Assembly (NCBI GenBank): GCA_022842245.1
Contig: JALHPZ010000013.1
Span: 62,001 to 126,000 of the forward strand
Direction of reading: 5' to 3'
Length of the DNA: 64,000 bases
From: Gemmataceae bacterium
GTDB taxonomy: Bacteria > Planctomycetota > Planctomycetia > Gemmatales > Gemmataceae
Positions within the stretch are counted from its first letter, which is position 1, and the number at the start of each line of letters is the position of its first letter. A program made the translations under genes and the position numbers. The notes under the pieces are model-generated. The model searched no databases. It was given only the letters and a program-made list of their open reading frames with translations, and had not been told where the DNA came from. Shown piece after piece: positions 34,554 through 43,353 of the stretch.

Positions 34554-35951
34554 CTACGCCAATAGCGCCTTCACGACCGTCCCGTGCACGTCCGTCAGGC
34601 GGAAATCCCGCCCCGCATGGCGGTATGTCAGTCGCTCGTGATCCAACCCCAACGCGTGCAGGATCGTCGCCTGCAAATCGTGGACATGCACTTTGTTCTC
34701 GACGACATGGAAGCCCAAGTCGTCGGTCTGCCCGTAGCTCATTCCCGGTTTGATCCCGCCGCCGGCGAGCCACATGGAATACGACTGCGGGTGGTGGTCC
34801 CGGCCCAGGCTGCGGCCGAGCGTCGGGTTCGATTCCACCATCGGCGTGCGCCCGAACTCGCCGCCCCAGACGACGAGCGTGCTGTCCAGCATTCCGCGGC
34901 GCTTCAGGTCCGCCACGAGCGCGGCCGATGCCTGATCGGTGGTCTTGCAATTGTTCTTTGAATTACCGGCAACGTCCGAGTGGGCATCCCAGCCTTCGTG
35001 ATAGATGTTGATGTACCGGACGCCGCGCTCGACGAGCCGGCGTGCGATCAGGCACGCCCGCGCGAACGAAGGTTTCGCGGGATCGCAGCCATACAGGTCG
35101 AGCGTCTCCTTCGTTTCCTTCTTCAGATCCATCAGCTCCGGCGCGGAGGTTTGCAGCCGCGCCGCCATCTCGTACTGCGCGATGCGCGTCGCGATCTCCG
35201 GGTCGCCCACGTCCGCAAGGTGTTTGCGATTCAGTTCGCCAACAAGGTCGAGCGTGTCCTTCTGGAGCTTTTCGTCGACGCCGGGCGGATTCGTGAGATT
35301 AAGGATCGGATCGCCGGCGTTGCGGAAACGGGTGCCGGTGTACGTCGTCGGCAGGAAGCCGCTGCTCCAGTTCGCTGAGCCGCCGCTGATGCCGCTTCCG
35401 GTACTCATGACGACGAACGCGGGCAGGTCCTTCGCCTCGCTGCCGAGGCCGTAGAGGACCCACGAGCCGAAACTTGGCCGCCCCGGCTGGCTGAATCCCG
35501 TGTTCAAGAAGATCTGCGCCGGGGCGTGGTTGAATTGATCCGTCGTTACGGATCGCACGAGGCAGATGTCATCGACGACCTTCGCGATGTGCGGCAGCAC
35601 TTCGCTGATTACCGTGCCGGACTTGCCGTGTTTGGCGAACTTGAATCGCGGCCCGAGCACCGCGGCATCACTGCGAATGAAGGCGTATCGCTGGCCCTTG
35701 ATGACCTCCGGCGGGATCGGCTTGCCCTCGAGCTTCGCGAGTTGCGGCTTGTAGTCGAATAGGTCGAGTTGGCTCGGTGCCCCAGCCATGAACAGGTGAA
35801 TGACCGCCTTCGCCTTTCCAGCGAAGTGCGGCTTCTTCGGCGGCAGGGTGGTGTTGGCGTGCGAGGCGGAACCGACGAGCAACGACGCGAGCGCCGCCTT
35901 GCCGAGGCCGACGCCGCAATCGCGGAAGAAGTAACGACGAGATCGTTCCAT
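34554..35951 (-). CDS. DUF1501 family exported protein
   Basis: DUF1501 protein, 465 residues, an alkaline-phosphatase-superfamily-related family abundant in planctomycetes and always tied to PSD1 cytochrome proteins. The start at 35951 (MERSRRYFFRDCGVGLGKAALASLLVG) gives a Tat-like leader with an RR motif. Typical blocks are KAVIHLFMAGAPSQLDLFDYKP, SVTTDQFNHAPAQIFLNTG, YINIYHEGWDAHSDV, VVWGGEFGRTPMVE and GRDHHPQSYSMWLAGGGIKPG. The enzymatic role is unknown. It follows the PSD1 gene by 70 bases on the same strand. Confidence 0.93.
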   Translation of the reverse strand: MERSRRYFFRDCGVGLGKAALASLLVGSASHANTTLPPKKPHFAGKAKAVIHLFMAGAPSQLDLFDYKPQLAKLEGKPIPPEVIKGQRYAFIRSDAAVLGPRFKFAKHGKSGTVISEVLPHIAKVVDDICLVRSVTTDQFNHAPAQIFLNTGFSQPGRPSFGSWVLYGLGSEAKDLPAFVVMSTGSGISGGSANWSSGFLPTTYTGTRFRNAGDPILNLTNPPGVDEKLQKDTLDLVGELNRKHLADVGDPEIATRIAQYEMAARLQTSAPELMDLKKETKETLDLYGCDPAKPSFARACLIARRLVERGVRYINIYHEGWDAHSDVAGNSKNNCKTTDQASAALVADLKRRGMLDSTLVVWGGEFGRTPMVESNPTLGRSLGRDHHPQSYSMWLAGGGIKPGMSYGQTDDLGFHVVENKVHVHDLQATILHALGLDHERLTYRHAGRDFRLTDVHGTVVKALLA

Positions 35952-36004
35952 CGCGATTGATCTCCTCACGAACACACGTACACCGGCGACGCAGAGTCTA
36001 CGCA

Positions 36005-36022
36005 ATCGCCGCAAACGGCGAT
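36005..36022 (-). terminator. short hairpin between PSD1 and DUF1501 genes
   Basis: ATCGCCG / CGGCGAT form a seven-base-pair stem with loop CAAA, overlapping the PSD1 stop codon. On the transcribed (minus) strand no T-run follows, so it may be a weak attenuator or processing site instead of a true terminator. Confidence 0.4.
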
Positions 36023-38862
36023 CATTCTTTTGTCACGAACTCGTCCAAATTCATTATGGCCCGGGCGACGGCCGTCCACTTCGCCGCATCGTCGCCGTTA
36101 ACGCCTTCGAGGAACTTTGCGAAGATCGAAACTTCGTTTTCCGTCGCCGGTCGCGCAAGGCAACGGCGCGTGATTCGATCCACCTTTTCGGGGGCCGTCC
36201 CTTTCTCCATCGCGATCATCTTTCCGAGTGCGCTCGCGGCTTCCATCATCGAGGGGTCGTTGAGCAGCGCCAGCGCTTGGAGCGGCGTGTTCGAGACCTC
36301 GCGTTTCGCCGTGCAGGCTTCGCCGCTCGGACCGTCGAACGTGGCCGCCATCGCAAAGGGAGCCGTGCGCTTCGCGTAGGTGTAGAGTCCGCGACGATAT
36401 CGATCCTCGCCCTCGCTCGGCGTCCATTTCGCGCCGCCGTAGGCCGTGTCCTGCACGCCGGGCGGCTGAGGCGGGAACACGCTCGGCCCGCCGATCCTCG
36501 TCGATAGCAGGCCGCTCGCCTTCAAGGCCGAATCGCGGATCATCTCGGCTTCCAGCCGTACGCGGGGGTATCGTGTGAGCAGTTTGTTCTCCGGATCCTT
36601 CGCGAGATGATCGGGAAGGACCTTAGACGATTGCTTGTAGGTCTCGCTCAACACGATCGTCTTGTGCAGCTTCTTCATCGACCAGCCGTTCTCCATGAAC
36701 TCGAGCGCGAGCCAGTCGAGCAGTTCCGGATGCGTCGGCAGGTCACCCTGGTATCCGAAGTCGTCGAGGGTGCGAACGATACCCTTGCCGAAGAATGCGG
36801 CCCAGGCGCGATTGACGGCGACGCGCGCGACGAGCGGATTCTCCTTCGAAACCAGCCACTTCGCGAACGTGACGCGATCCGGCTTCGCGTCGGCTGGCAC
36901 CGGATGGAGGACGCTCAGGCCGCCCGGCTCCACCTCCTCGGCCGGTTGGAGGAACTCGCCGCGGTGGTGGCGGAACGTCTTGCGAGGATGTTCCTTCGGC
37001 CGTTCAGACATGACTAGCGTACGCGGGCCTTGCGGGTTCTCCTTGCGAAGTTTCTCAATCGCTTCGCTCTGCGCCTTCAGGTCCGGCGACAGACGGAGAT
37101 ATTCGCGGAAGATCGTCTCACGTTGGCCTTCGGTCCACTTTTGTTCGGGAACACGCAGGGCTTCCTCGGCATCGACGGAGAGATCGTGCGCGATGACCTG
37201 GGCCTTCGCGGTAGTCACGGAAACACGAAACCGGCCGAGGCTTGCAGAGTAGTGGCGCTCGAACCGCAGTGAGAGCTTCGCCTTCTTCCCCGCCGTCGGC
37301 TTCGCAAGGTTGAAGACTGCGTGGCTCGGCTGGCCCGGCCCCCGTCCGGCCCAGCCGGATTGAAGATTGTTGTCAAAGGCTCGTTTCGCGTTCGATTTCG
37401 CTCCGGCGAAGTTGTCCGAAGCATCACAGAAAGGGACGGGAACGCCATCGACGGAGAGCCGGACGTCGCTGAGCAGGAAATCGCCTTTGGGGCCTTCGTA
37501 GAAAGCGCGGCCGGGGCCGTTCGTGGGAAGCGATGGGTCCGTCAGTGCTTCCAAACGGATCGCGGTCGCATTAACAGGCCAGTCATCGAAGGTCAGTTGG
37601 TAGACATCTTCCTTTGTCGGATCGCCCAGCGCGAGCAGCGAGCCGTCGTCGAGTTGTTTCAGTTTCGTCGGACCGGCTTCGGTCTTGGTTGGCCGGGGGA
37701 ATTTCCAATCCTGCAATCGATCGCGCTCGCCCTTGAGCCAGGCGAGGAATTTGGCCTTTGCCGGGTCTTGGTCGAGCGACTGGAATACCTTGCGTTCGAG
37801 TGCCGTCACCTGTTCCAGGATACCTTGTCGTTTGAGGATATTCTCGCGCGACAAGACTTCGAATTCCAGTTCCTCTGTATTGTTGAGAAACGCGAGCAGA
37901 CGGAAGTATTCGTTGTGCGGGATCGGATCGAATTTGTGCGTATGGCACTGAGCGCAGCCGAGCGTGAGACCGAGCCAGGTGGTAGCCGTCGTGTTGATGC
38001 GATCGACGACGGCGTAGTAACGGAACTCGAGCGGGTCGATGCCGCCTTCCTCGTTGAGCATCGTGTTCCGATGGAAGCCGGTCGCGACGACTTGATCGGG
38101 AGTTGCATTTGGCAAGCGGTCGCCGGCAATCTGTTCGATGGTAAAGCGGTCGAACGGCATATCATCGTTGATGGCTTTGATGACCCAATCGCGGTATGGC
38201 CAGACGGTGCGCGGGCGGTCCTTTTCGTAGCCGTTGGTGTCGGCATAACGGGCGAGGTCGAGCCACTTGCGTGCCCAGCGTTCGCCATAGTGCGGGCTCG
38301 CGAGCATGCGATCGACGACCTTTTCGTAAGCGTTCGGCGAATCGTCTTTGAGGAAGTCGTCCATTTCCTTCGGGGTCGGCGGCAGGCCGATCAGATCGAG
38401 CGAGACGCGGCGGATCAGGGTCGCCTTGTCGGCAGGTGGGGACGGTTTCATTCCGGAGGCCGTCAACTTCGACCGGATGAACGCATCGATCGGCGACGCT
38501 CCCGCGCTCGGCTTGAACTTCGTGGGAGGAATGAACGCCCAATGTTGTTCGTACTTTGCGCCGGAGGCGATCCAGTCGTTGAGGATTTGGATCTGCTTTT
38601 CGGTGAGCGGTTTCTTAACGTGCGGCGGCGGCATCACTTCATCGTCGTCGCGGGACATGATGCGATTCATCACCTCGTTGAGGGCGGCTTTCGCGCCGTC
38701 TGCGGTGTCGAGGCGCAGCTTCGCCTTGCGGGCCGCGGCGTCCGGGCCGTGGCACTTGAAGCAGTGATTCGCGAGGATCGGCCGCACGTCCTTCGCGAAG
38801 TCCGGCGGAGCGGCGGACACATTCGTGGAGACGAGCAGGAGAAGCGGGAGAGCCAAGCGCAT
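36022..38862 (-). CDS. PSD1 and planctomycete cytochrome C domain protein (DUF1549/DUF1553)
   Basis: Large exported protein of 946 residues with the PSD1 architecture. A signal peptide (MRLALPLLLLVSTNVSA) is followed by a planctomycete cytochrome-c domain with one heme motif, CFKCH, in ILANHCFKCHGPDAAARKAKLRLDT. DUF1549 includes DAFIRSKLTASGMKPSPPADKATLIRRVSLDLIGLPPTPKEMDDFL and HYGERWARKWLDLARYADTNGYEKDRPR. A central beta domain separates it from DUF1553 (VAVNRAWAAFFGKGIVRTLDDFGYQGDLPTHPELLDWLALEFMENGWSMKKLHKTIVLSETYKQSS). Redox function is presumed from the heme motif. It is followed by DUF1501 and preceded by the Ftr gene by 12 bases. Confidence 0.95.
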   Translation of the reverse strand: MRLALPLLLLVSTNVSAAPPDFAKDVRPILANHCFKCHGPDAAARKAKLRLDTADGAKAALNEVMNRIMSRDDDEVMPPPHVKKPLTEKQIQILNDWIASGAKYEQHWAFIPPTKFKPSAGASPIDAFIRSKLTASGMKPSPPADKATLIRRVSLDLIGLPPTPKEMDDFLKDDSPNAYEKVVDRMLASPHYGERWARKWLDLARYADTNGYEKDRPRTVWPYRDWVIKAINDDMPFDRFTIEQIAGDRLPNATPDQVVATGFHRNTMLNEEGGIDPLEFRYYAVVDRINTTATTWLGLTLGCAQCHTHKFDPIPHNEYFRLLAFLNNTEELEFEVLSRENILKRQGILEQVTALERKVFQSLDQDPAKAKFLAWLKGERDRLQDWKFPRPTKTEAGPTKLKQLDDGSLLALGDPTKEDVYQLTFDDWPVNATAIRLEALTDPSLPTNGPGRAFYEGPKGDFLLSDVRLSVDGVPVPFCDASDNFAGAKSNAKRAFDNNLQSGWAGRGPGQPSHAVFNLAKPTAGKKAKLSLRFERHYSASLGRFRVSVTTAKAQVIAHDLSVDAEEALRVPEQKWTEGQRETIFREYLRLSPDLKAQSEAIEKLRKENPQGPRTLVMSERPKEHPRKTFRHHRGEFLQPAEEVEPGGLSVLHPVPADAKPDRVTFAKWLVSKENPLVARVAVNRAWAAFFGKGIVRTLDDFGYQGDLPTHPELLDWLALEFMENGWSMKKLHKTIVLSETYKQSSKVLPDHLAKDPENKLLTRYPRVRLEAEMIRDSALKASGLLSTRIGGPSVFPPQPPGVQDTAYGGAKWTPSEGEDRYRRGLYTYAKRTAPFAMAATFDGPSGEACTAKREVSNTPLQALALLNDPSMMEAASALGKMIAMEKGTAPEKVDRITRRCLARPATENEVSIFAKFLEGVNGDDAAKWTAVARAIMNLDEFVTKE

Positions 38863-38874
38863 GGGAGAGGCCCA

Positions 38875-39783
38875 TCAGGTCGGTTGCTTGTCGGGATGAA
38901 GGTAGACGAAGTTTTTGCCGAGGCGGCCGCCGTAGTTGCCGGCGGAGATTGTGAGGAGGTCTGGTGTGTCGACTGCGGCGTGGATGGCGGCTTGTGTCGC
39001 GGCGGCGATGGTCTTCAGGTCCGGGCCGTTGATGATGATCTCTTGCACGCTCGTGACGCCCTCGGGCAATCGGGATTCGACGCCAGGCTTGTCGCGGAGC
39101 GTGGGGCAATACTCAGCATAGGTGCTGGCGATGGAGAATTTGTATTTGCTTCCGGCTTTCGAACCGCTGGAGGCGACGCCGCCAGGAAACGGCAAGCTCA
39201 CACCCGATACAGTTCGCGCACCGGCGGCGGCCTTGACCGCTGCGTCGAGCGCGGCGTCGGCCGTGCGGCCGAAGAACCAGAGGTTCCCGCCCATCAGTCC
39301 TTCGGCCCAACCGAATCGGCGCTCGATGACGAATTCGCCACTGAGAATTGGTATAACACGCACGCGTCGCCCGAATCGCTCGGCCTTGAACTGGTGGCCA
39401 TCGCCGAAGTACGCGACCTTGCGGCCGAGCGGGAACCACTTCTCCGCGGCCGGCAGCACGTTGAAGCAAGCCGTCGTCGGGCAGGTAAGCAAGTTCTGGC
39501 TGATTCGCACGAGTTGGGCGCGTTCGAGTTTCTGTTCCCGCTCCTTCCAGAAGCGGGGCACGTGGAATTGCAGCACGACTCCGGGTCGACCGTCAGGCGT
39601 TTCGCTCGGCGGCACCACACGACTGACACCGGCTTCGCAATCGCAAAGAATGGAAGAGGACGCGTTTCCAGTGGCATGGCGTGCAGCGATATCGAGCCAC
39701 TGCGAATCACGCGCGGTGACCAGGACTTCGGAGTAAATCGAACGGAAAGCTTCGGCGTAGGTGTTGTCGATGGTGGCAGGCAT
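38875..39783 (-). CDS. ftr: formylmethanofuran--tetrahydromethanopterin N-formyltransferase
   Basis: Ftr (FhcD) family enzyme, 302 residues, the usual length. It transfers a formyl group between a methanofuran-type carrier and tetrahydromethanopterin in the H4MPT C1 pathway of methanogens, methylotrophs and planctomycetes. Family blocks are NTYAEAFRSIYSEVLVTA, ILCDCEAGVSRVVPPSETPDGRPGVVLQF, VAYFGDGHQFKAERFGRRV, GEFVIERRFG, GVSLPFPGGVASSGSKAGSKYKFSIASTYAEYCPTL, LPEGVTSVQEIIING and LLTISAGNYGGRLGKNFVYLHP. Cytoplasmic. No fhcA/B/C, mch or fae gene is in the window, so it is isolated from its pathway here, between a kinase and a PSD1 gene. Confidence 0.9.
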   Translation of the reverse strand: MPATIDNTYAEAFRSIYSEVLVTARDSQWLDIAARHATGNASSSILCDCEAGVSRVVPPSETPDGRPGVVLQFHVPRFWKEREQKLERAQLVRISQNLLTCPTTACFNVLPAAEKWFPLGRKVAYFGDGHQFKAERFGRRVRVIPILSGEFVIERRFGWAEGLMGGNLWFFGRTADAALDAAVKAAAGARTVSGVSLPFPGGVASSGSKAGSKYKFSIASTYAEYCPTLRDKPGVESRLPEGVTSVQEIIINGPDLKTIAAATQAAIHAAVDTPDLLTISAGNYGGRLGKNFVYLHPDKQPT

Positions 39784-39831
39784 GGCCGGCGCTCGCGGGA
39801 TCGTGAGGCCGTTATAGGGATTCCCGCTCGC

Positions 39832-42636
39832 TTACGATTTGAATGGCGCCTCGGTTCGGCGAGGTTCAGCCATCGTGCGCCCGACCAGTTCGAGGTAATC
39901 GGGCCGTTCGCGGAGTCCTTCAAGATCGGGGTCCTGCTCGATGACTTCGCGCCGGGCATAGCCGCGCTCGATGGCCGATTTCAAAAACGTGATCGCCTGC
40001 TCGGCATCGCCCGCGGCCCGGGTTGAGCGGTGGAGGATGGCACAGGCACACGCGAGATTGTACACGACGAGCCGGGACTCGCTGGCCGCCAACTTCGTCA
40101 CGAGTTCGCGTGCCGCATCGTGGTGCCCCAAGCGGGCGAGTATCACGGCATGGTTCGATTCGCGCAATGGTCGAACCTCGTCGGGTGCGCTGATAACGGC
40201 TTGTTTCCATGCCTCCGCGGCGTCCGCTTGGCGATTGAGCTTTTGAAGGGCAACGGCGCGGCCGGCGTGAGCGTTGGACAGGTAGTCGGCGTAAAGCCCT
40301 TGGGGCCGCTCGGCGATCGCCGCCATTCGAGCGATGATCGCGTCGTGCCGTACCAGGGCGCCCATCGGGTCGCCCGTCTCGCATTGCAACATGGCGGCGT
40401 TGTTCTCGACGCCGACCCATTGCAACCGGTAATCGGCGTGATGGGGAAATCGGTCGGCCAGCGATTTCAACGCGGCGGCGGCGGCTTCCATCCCGCGTCG
40501 CGCCGCCACGGCGTCGCCTTGCGCTTCGTCGACACGTGCAAGATTCGCCTGAATGCCGGCCCGCTTTTGGATCAGCGACGGCGAATTCGGATCGTCCTGA
40601 ACCAGTCGTTGCGTGAGCACCAGCGCGCGATCCAGATGCCGGCGCGCATCGGCGAATCGCTGGCCTTCGATCAGGTGGTTGCCCAAATTATTCAGACACA
40701 CCGAATGCAATTCGAGGAACTCGACGGTGACATCCGAGCGTTGCGCGAGATTTTCCATGATCTGCACCGCCCGTTCGAATTGTTCGCCGGAGGTCGCCTG
40801 TCGTTCCTGGTCGAGAAGCAGCCCGAAATTGTTGTAGGTTCGGGCGAGGTCCATCCCGACGGCCGGGCCAAACGGTTGGTCGCCGACGACTTGTTCGAGG
40901 ATCGCGATCGCCGCCAGGTATTCGACGAATGCGGTGCGCCCGTCGCCACGATCTGCCGACAGATCGGCCAATCGGCGCTTCACGCGAGCGAGTTCCAGTC
41001 TCGCCTCGGGCGAACTGGGCTTCCGCAAGATGACGCGGATGATTGATTCGGCCTGCTCGAGGCTGACGCGGGCGGACTCCAATTCCCCCATTTCCCGCGC
41101 GAGTTCGGCGTGCCGACGATAAGCGATCGCCTGTGCCAGCAACTGTTCCGGGTCGTTCGGTCGTTCGGCGGCGAGTTGCTGATAGAACGGCAAAGCGCTT
41201 TTTAGCAAGCGCATCCGCAATTTGTGGTGGTCGGCTCGTTTGAGTTCTTCGTCTTCGGTAATCGCCGCGAGGTAGGCATTGACGGCGGCTTGCGCCAGTA
41301 CGAACCGCTCGCGCGCCACGCGTTCGTGGTCGCGTGCCTCGGTCTCGGCCTGCGCGGCCCGTAGCATGCCGAATGTCGTCCCGACCGATCCGCCGATCAT
41401 CGCGAGGACGAGCGCGGCCGCGGCCGCCAGTGGCCCACGGTGCTTCCGTGCCAGTTTCCGCAACCGATACGCGTGGGACGGCGGCCCGGCCAAAACCGGT
41501 TCATCCGCGAGGTACCGGATCAAATCCGCCGCCAGTCCGTCCGCCGATTCGTACCGCCGGTTCCGGTCCTTCTCCAGACACTTCATCGTGATCCAGTCGA
41601 GGTCGCTGCGGAGTCGTCGCACGAGCCGGTCCGGCGTGGTCCGCCGCGCGGCGGACCGGACCGCATCCGGCCCGGTCTCGCTCGGTGGCGGCGGATCGGT
41701 TTCGCGAATGGCACGCACCAATTCCACGATCCCGATCGGACCACCACTTTCGACGGAGAACGGCGGTCGGCCGGTCAACAGTTCGTATAGCAGCAAACCG
41801 AGGCCATAGATGTCGCTGCGTGTATCCACATCGTGCGGATTCAACCCTGCTTGCTCCGGCGACCAATATTGCGGCGTGCCGATCATGTCGCCATGGCCTG
41901 TACTGGTGACCAATGAATCCAAGCGTCCTTGGGTCGTCTTCGCCACACCGAAGTCGATGATCTTCGGCACCGGATTTCCATCCTGCTGGGCAATTAAGAC
42001 GTTCGAGGGCTTCAGATCCCGGTGGATAATCCCTTTCTGATGAGCGTGGTGAATCGCGCGGCAGACGGTGATGAATAATTCGAGGCGTTCGTCCAAACCC
42101 AGGCACGCCTCGTCGCAAAAGCGCGTGATCGGAACCCCTTCGACCAGTTCCATAACGACGAACGGCCGGCCGTCCTCCGTCGTGCCGCCGTCGAAGACCT
42201 TGGCGATATTCGGATGGTCCATCATCGCAAGCGTTTGCCGTTCGGTGGCGAAACGAGCGAAAGTGGCGGCGGAATCGAGATCTGGCCGAATGAGTTTGAT
42301 GGCGACGGGCCGCGCGACCGGCTCACTCTGTTCGGCGATCCAGACCACGCCCATTCCGCCGCGCCCGATGGTGCGGACGAGAGAGTAACGGCCGGCCAGT
42401 ACGGTCCCGGCTCCGACATGGCATGCCGTCGCGGTCGCTGGCACTTGCAAGAGGGTCGGTGAGAGGTCTTCGAGGGCGCCTTCCAGAAATTCCCCCGCTC
42501 GACCATGTGCGCGGAACAACCGTTCCATCCGTTGCTTTCGGACGGCATCGCCGGCGCATTGCTCCTCCAGCAACCGGTCGCGCTTAGCAGGGTCCGGAAG
42601 GTCGAGCAATTCCAGAAACAATTCGCGGTCGGACAT
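39832..42636 (-). CDS. serine/threonine protein kinase with TPR-like C-terminal region
   Basis: Membrane-bound Hanks-type kinase, 934 residues. The start at 42636 (MSDRELFLELLDLPDPAKRDRLLEEQ) matches the helical N-terminus that planctomycete kinases of this type carry. The kinase domain is intact: glycine loop GRGGMG at 91-96, Lys114 in VAIKLIRP, HRDLKPSN at 205-212, DFG at 228-230 and GTPQYWSPEQ. One membrane segment follows (about 405-428, LAAAAALVLAMIGGSVGTTFG). The remaining about 500 residues are helical repeats resembling TPRs. The ECF sigma gene starts the same-strand run 67 bases upstream, a pairing common in planctomycetes and probably functional. Confidence 0.93.
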   Translation of the reverse strand: MSDRELFLELLDLPDPAKRDRLLEEQCAGDAVRKQRMERLFRAHGRAGEFLEGALEDLSPTLLQVPATATACHVGAGTVLAGRYSLVRTIGRGGMGVVWIAEQSEPVARPVAIKLIRPDLDSAATFARFATERQTLAMMDHPNIAKVFDGGTTEDGRPFVVMELVEGVPITRFCDEACLGLDERLELFITVCRAIHHAHQKGIIHRDLKPSNVLIAQQDGNPVPKIIDFGVAKTTQGRLDSLVTSTGHGDMIGTPQYWSPEQAGLNPHDVDTRSDIYGLGLLLYELLTGRPPFSVESGGPIGIVELVRAIRETDPPPPSETGPDAVRSAARRTTPDRLVRRLRSDLDWITMKCLEKDRNRRYESADGLAADLIRYLADEPVLAGPPSHAYRLRKLARKHRGPLAAAAALVLAMIGGSVGTTFGMLRAAQAETEARDHERVARERFVLAQAAVNAYLAAITEDEELKRADHHKLRMRLLKSALPFYQQLAAERPNDPEQLLAQAIAYRRHAELAREMGELESARVSLEQAESIIRVILRKPSSPEARLELARVKRRLADLSADRGDGRTAFVEYLAAIAILEQVVGDQPFGPAVGMDLARTYNNFGLLLDQERQATSGEQFERAVQIMENLAQRSDVTVEFLELHSVCLNNLGNHLIEGQRFADARRHLDRALVLTQRLVQDDPNSPSLIQKRAGIQANLARVDEAQGDAVAARRGMEAAAAALKSLADRFPHHADYRLQWVGVENNAAMLQCETGDPMGALVRHDAIIARMAAIAERPQGLYADYLSNAHAGRAVALQKLNRQADAAEAWKQAVISAPDEVRPLRESNHAVILARLGHHDAARELVTKLAASESRLVVYNLACACAILHRSTRAAGDAEQAITFLKSAIERGYARREVIEQDPDLEGLRERPDYLELVGRTMAEPRRTEAPFKS

Positions 42637-42703
42637 GAAACCGCTCCGGGGATGCGAGTGGCCCCACTCTGATAGGCGGATTCGTGGTCCGGATCGCGCC
42701 ATT

Positions 42704-43222
42704 TCAATCGTCGAGTGCCCCGACCCGATCGTAGAGCCAGGCCTTGGCGAACGCCCAAACCCGGTCGGCTTGCCGCGGGGAAATCTCGAGCAATTGGGCC
42801 GCCCGATCGCGGGTCATGCCGGCAAAAAAACGCAGGTGAACCAATTCCGCCGCCATCGCATCGACGGCCGCCAGGGCTTCGAGGGCCTCGTCGAATTCCA
42901 GCACGTCCAACCGGTCGACCGGATCGCGGACGGAGTCGAGCAGTTCCACACGGTGCCGTTGACCGCCCCGTTTCTCGGAACGCCGGGCACGGGCACGGTC
43001 GACAAGAATCCGCCGCATGGCGAGCGCGGCGGCATTGAAGAAGTGCCTGTCGGACGTCCAACCCGGCATCGACGCCAGCCGAAGGTAGGCCTCGTGCACG
43101 AGAGCCGTCGCCGTCAACGTCTGGCCGGCCGGTTCCTGTGCCAGATGCGCGGCCGCGAGCCGGCGCAACTCGTCATAGACGATCGGCACCGCGTCATCCG
43201 AGGTTCGCGAGTCCGGCCCCAT
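42704..43222 (-). CDS. ECF-like sigma factor (planctomycete type)
   Basis: Sigma-70 family factor of the planctomycete/acidobacterial ECF-like group that is encoded beside Ser/Thr kinases, 172 residues. Region 2 reads PIVYDELRRLAAAHLAQEPAGQTLTATALVHEAYLRLA, then RHFFNAAALAMRRILVDRARARRSEKRGG; region 4 has VHLRFFAGMTRDRAAQLLEISPRQADRVWAFAKAWLYDRV. The start at 43222 leaves a short N-terminus (MGPDSRTSDDAV). A TATACT box lies only about eight bases upstream of it, so the mRNA may be leaderless. The kinase gene follows after 67 bases. Confidence 0.92.
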   Translation of the reverse strand: MGPDSRTSDDAVPIVYDELRRLAAAHLAQEPAGQTLTATALVHEAYLRLASMPGWTSDRHFFNAAALAMRRILVDRARARRSEKRGGQRHRVELLDSVRDPVDRLDVLEFDEALEALAAVDAMAAELVHLRFFAGMTRDRAAQLLEISPRQADRVWAFAKAWLYDRVGALDD

Positions 43223-43229
43223 TCCAACG

Positions 43230-43259
43230 AGTATACGCCCTTGCACGAGAGCGGCACAA
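43230..43259 (-). promoter_or_regulatory. possible promoter of the ECF sigma factor gene
   Basis: On the minus strand, TTGTGC (43259-43254) and TATACT (43235-43230) are 18 bases apart. The expected start of transcription would coincide with the ATG at 43222. Seen by eye. Confidence 0.35.
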
Positions 43260-43294
43260 GCTTTCGACGAACACGGACCGCGAAAATCCCCGAC

Positions 43295-43323
43295 ACGGCA
43301 CCGCGAATCGATCCGTATATACT
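43295..43323 (+). promoter_or_regulatory. possible promoter of the GTPase gene
   Basis: TATACT at 43318-43323 is a good -10 box about 30 bases before the ATG at 43354. The matching -35 region (ACGGCA, 43295-43300) is poor. Divergent with the sigma factor promoter about 60 bases away. Confidence 0.3.
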
Positions 43324-43353
43324 GCTCCTGTTTCCTGCCAACGGTTCGCAATC

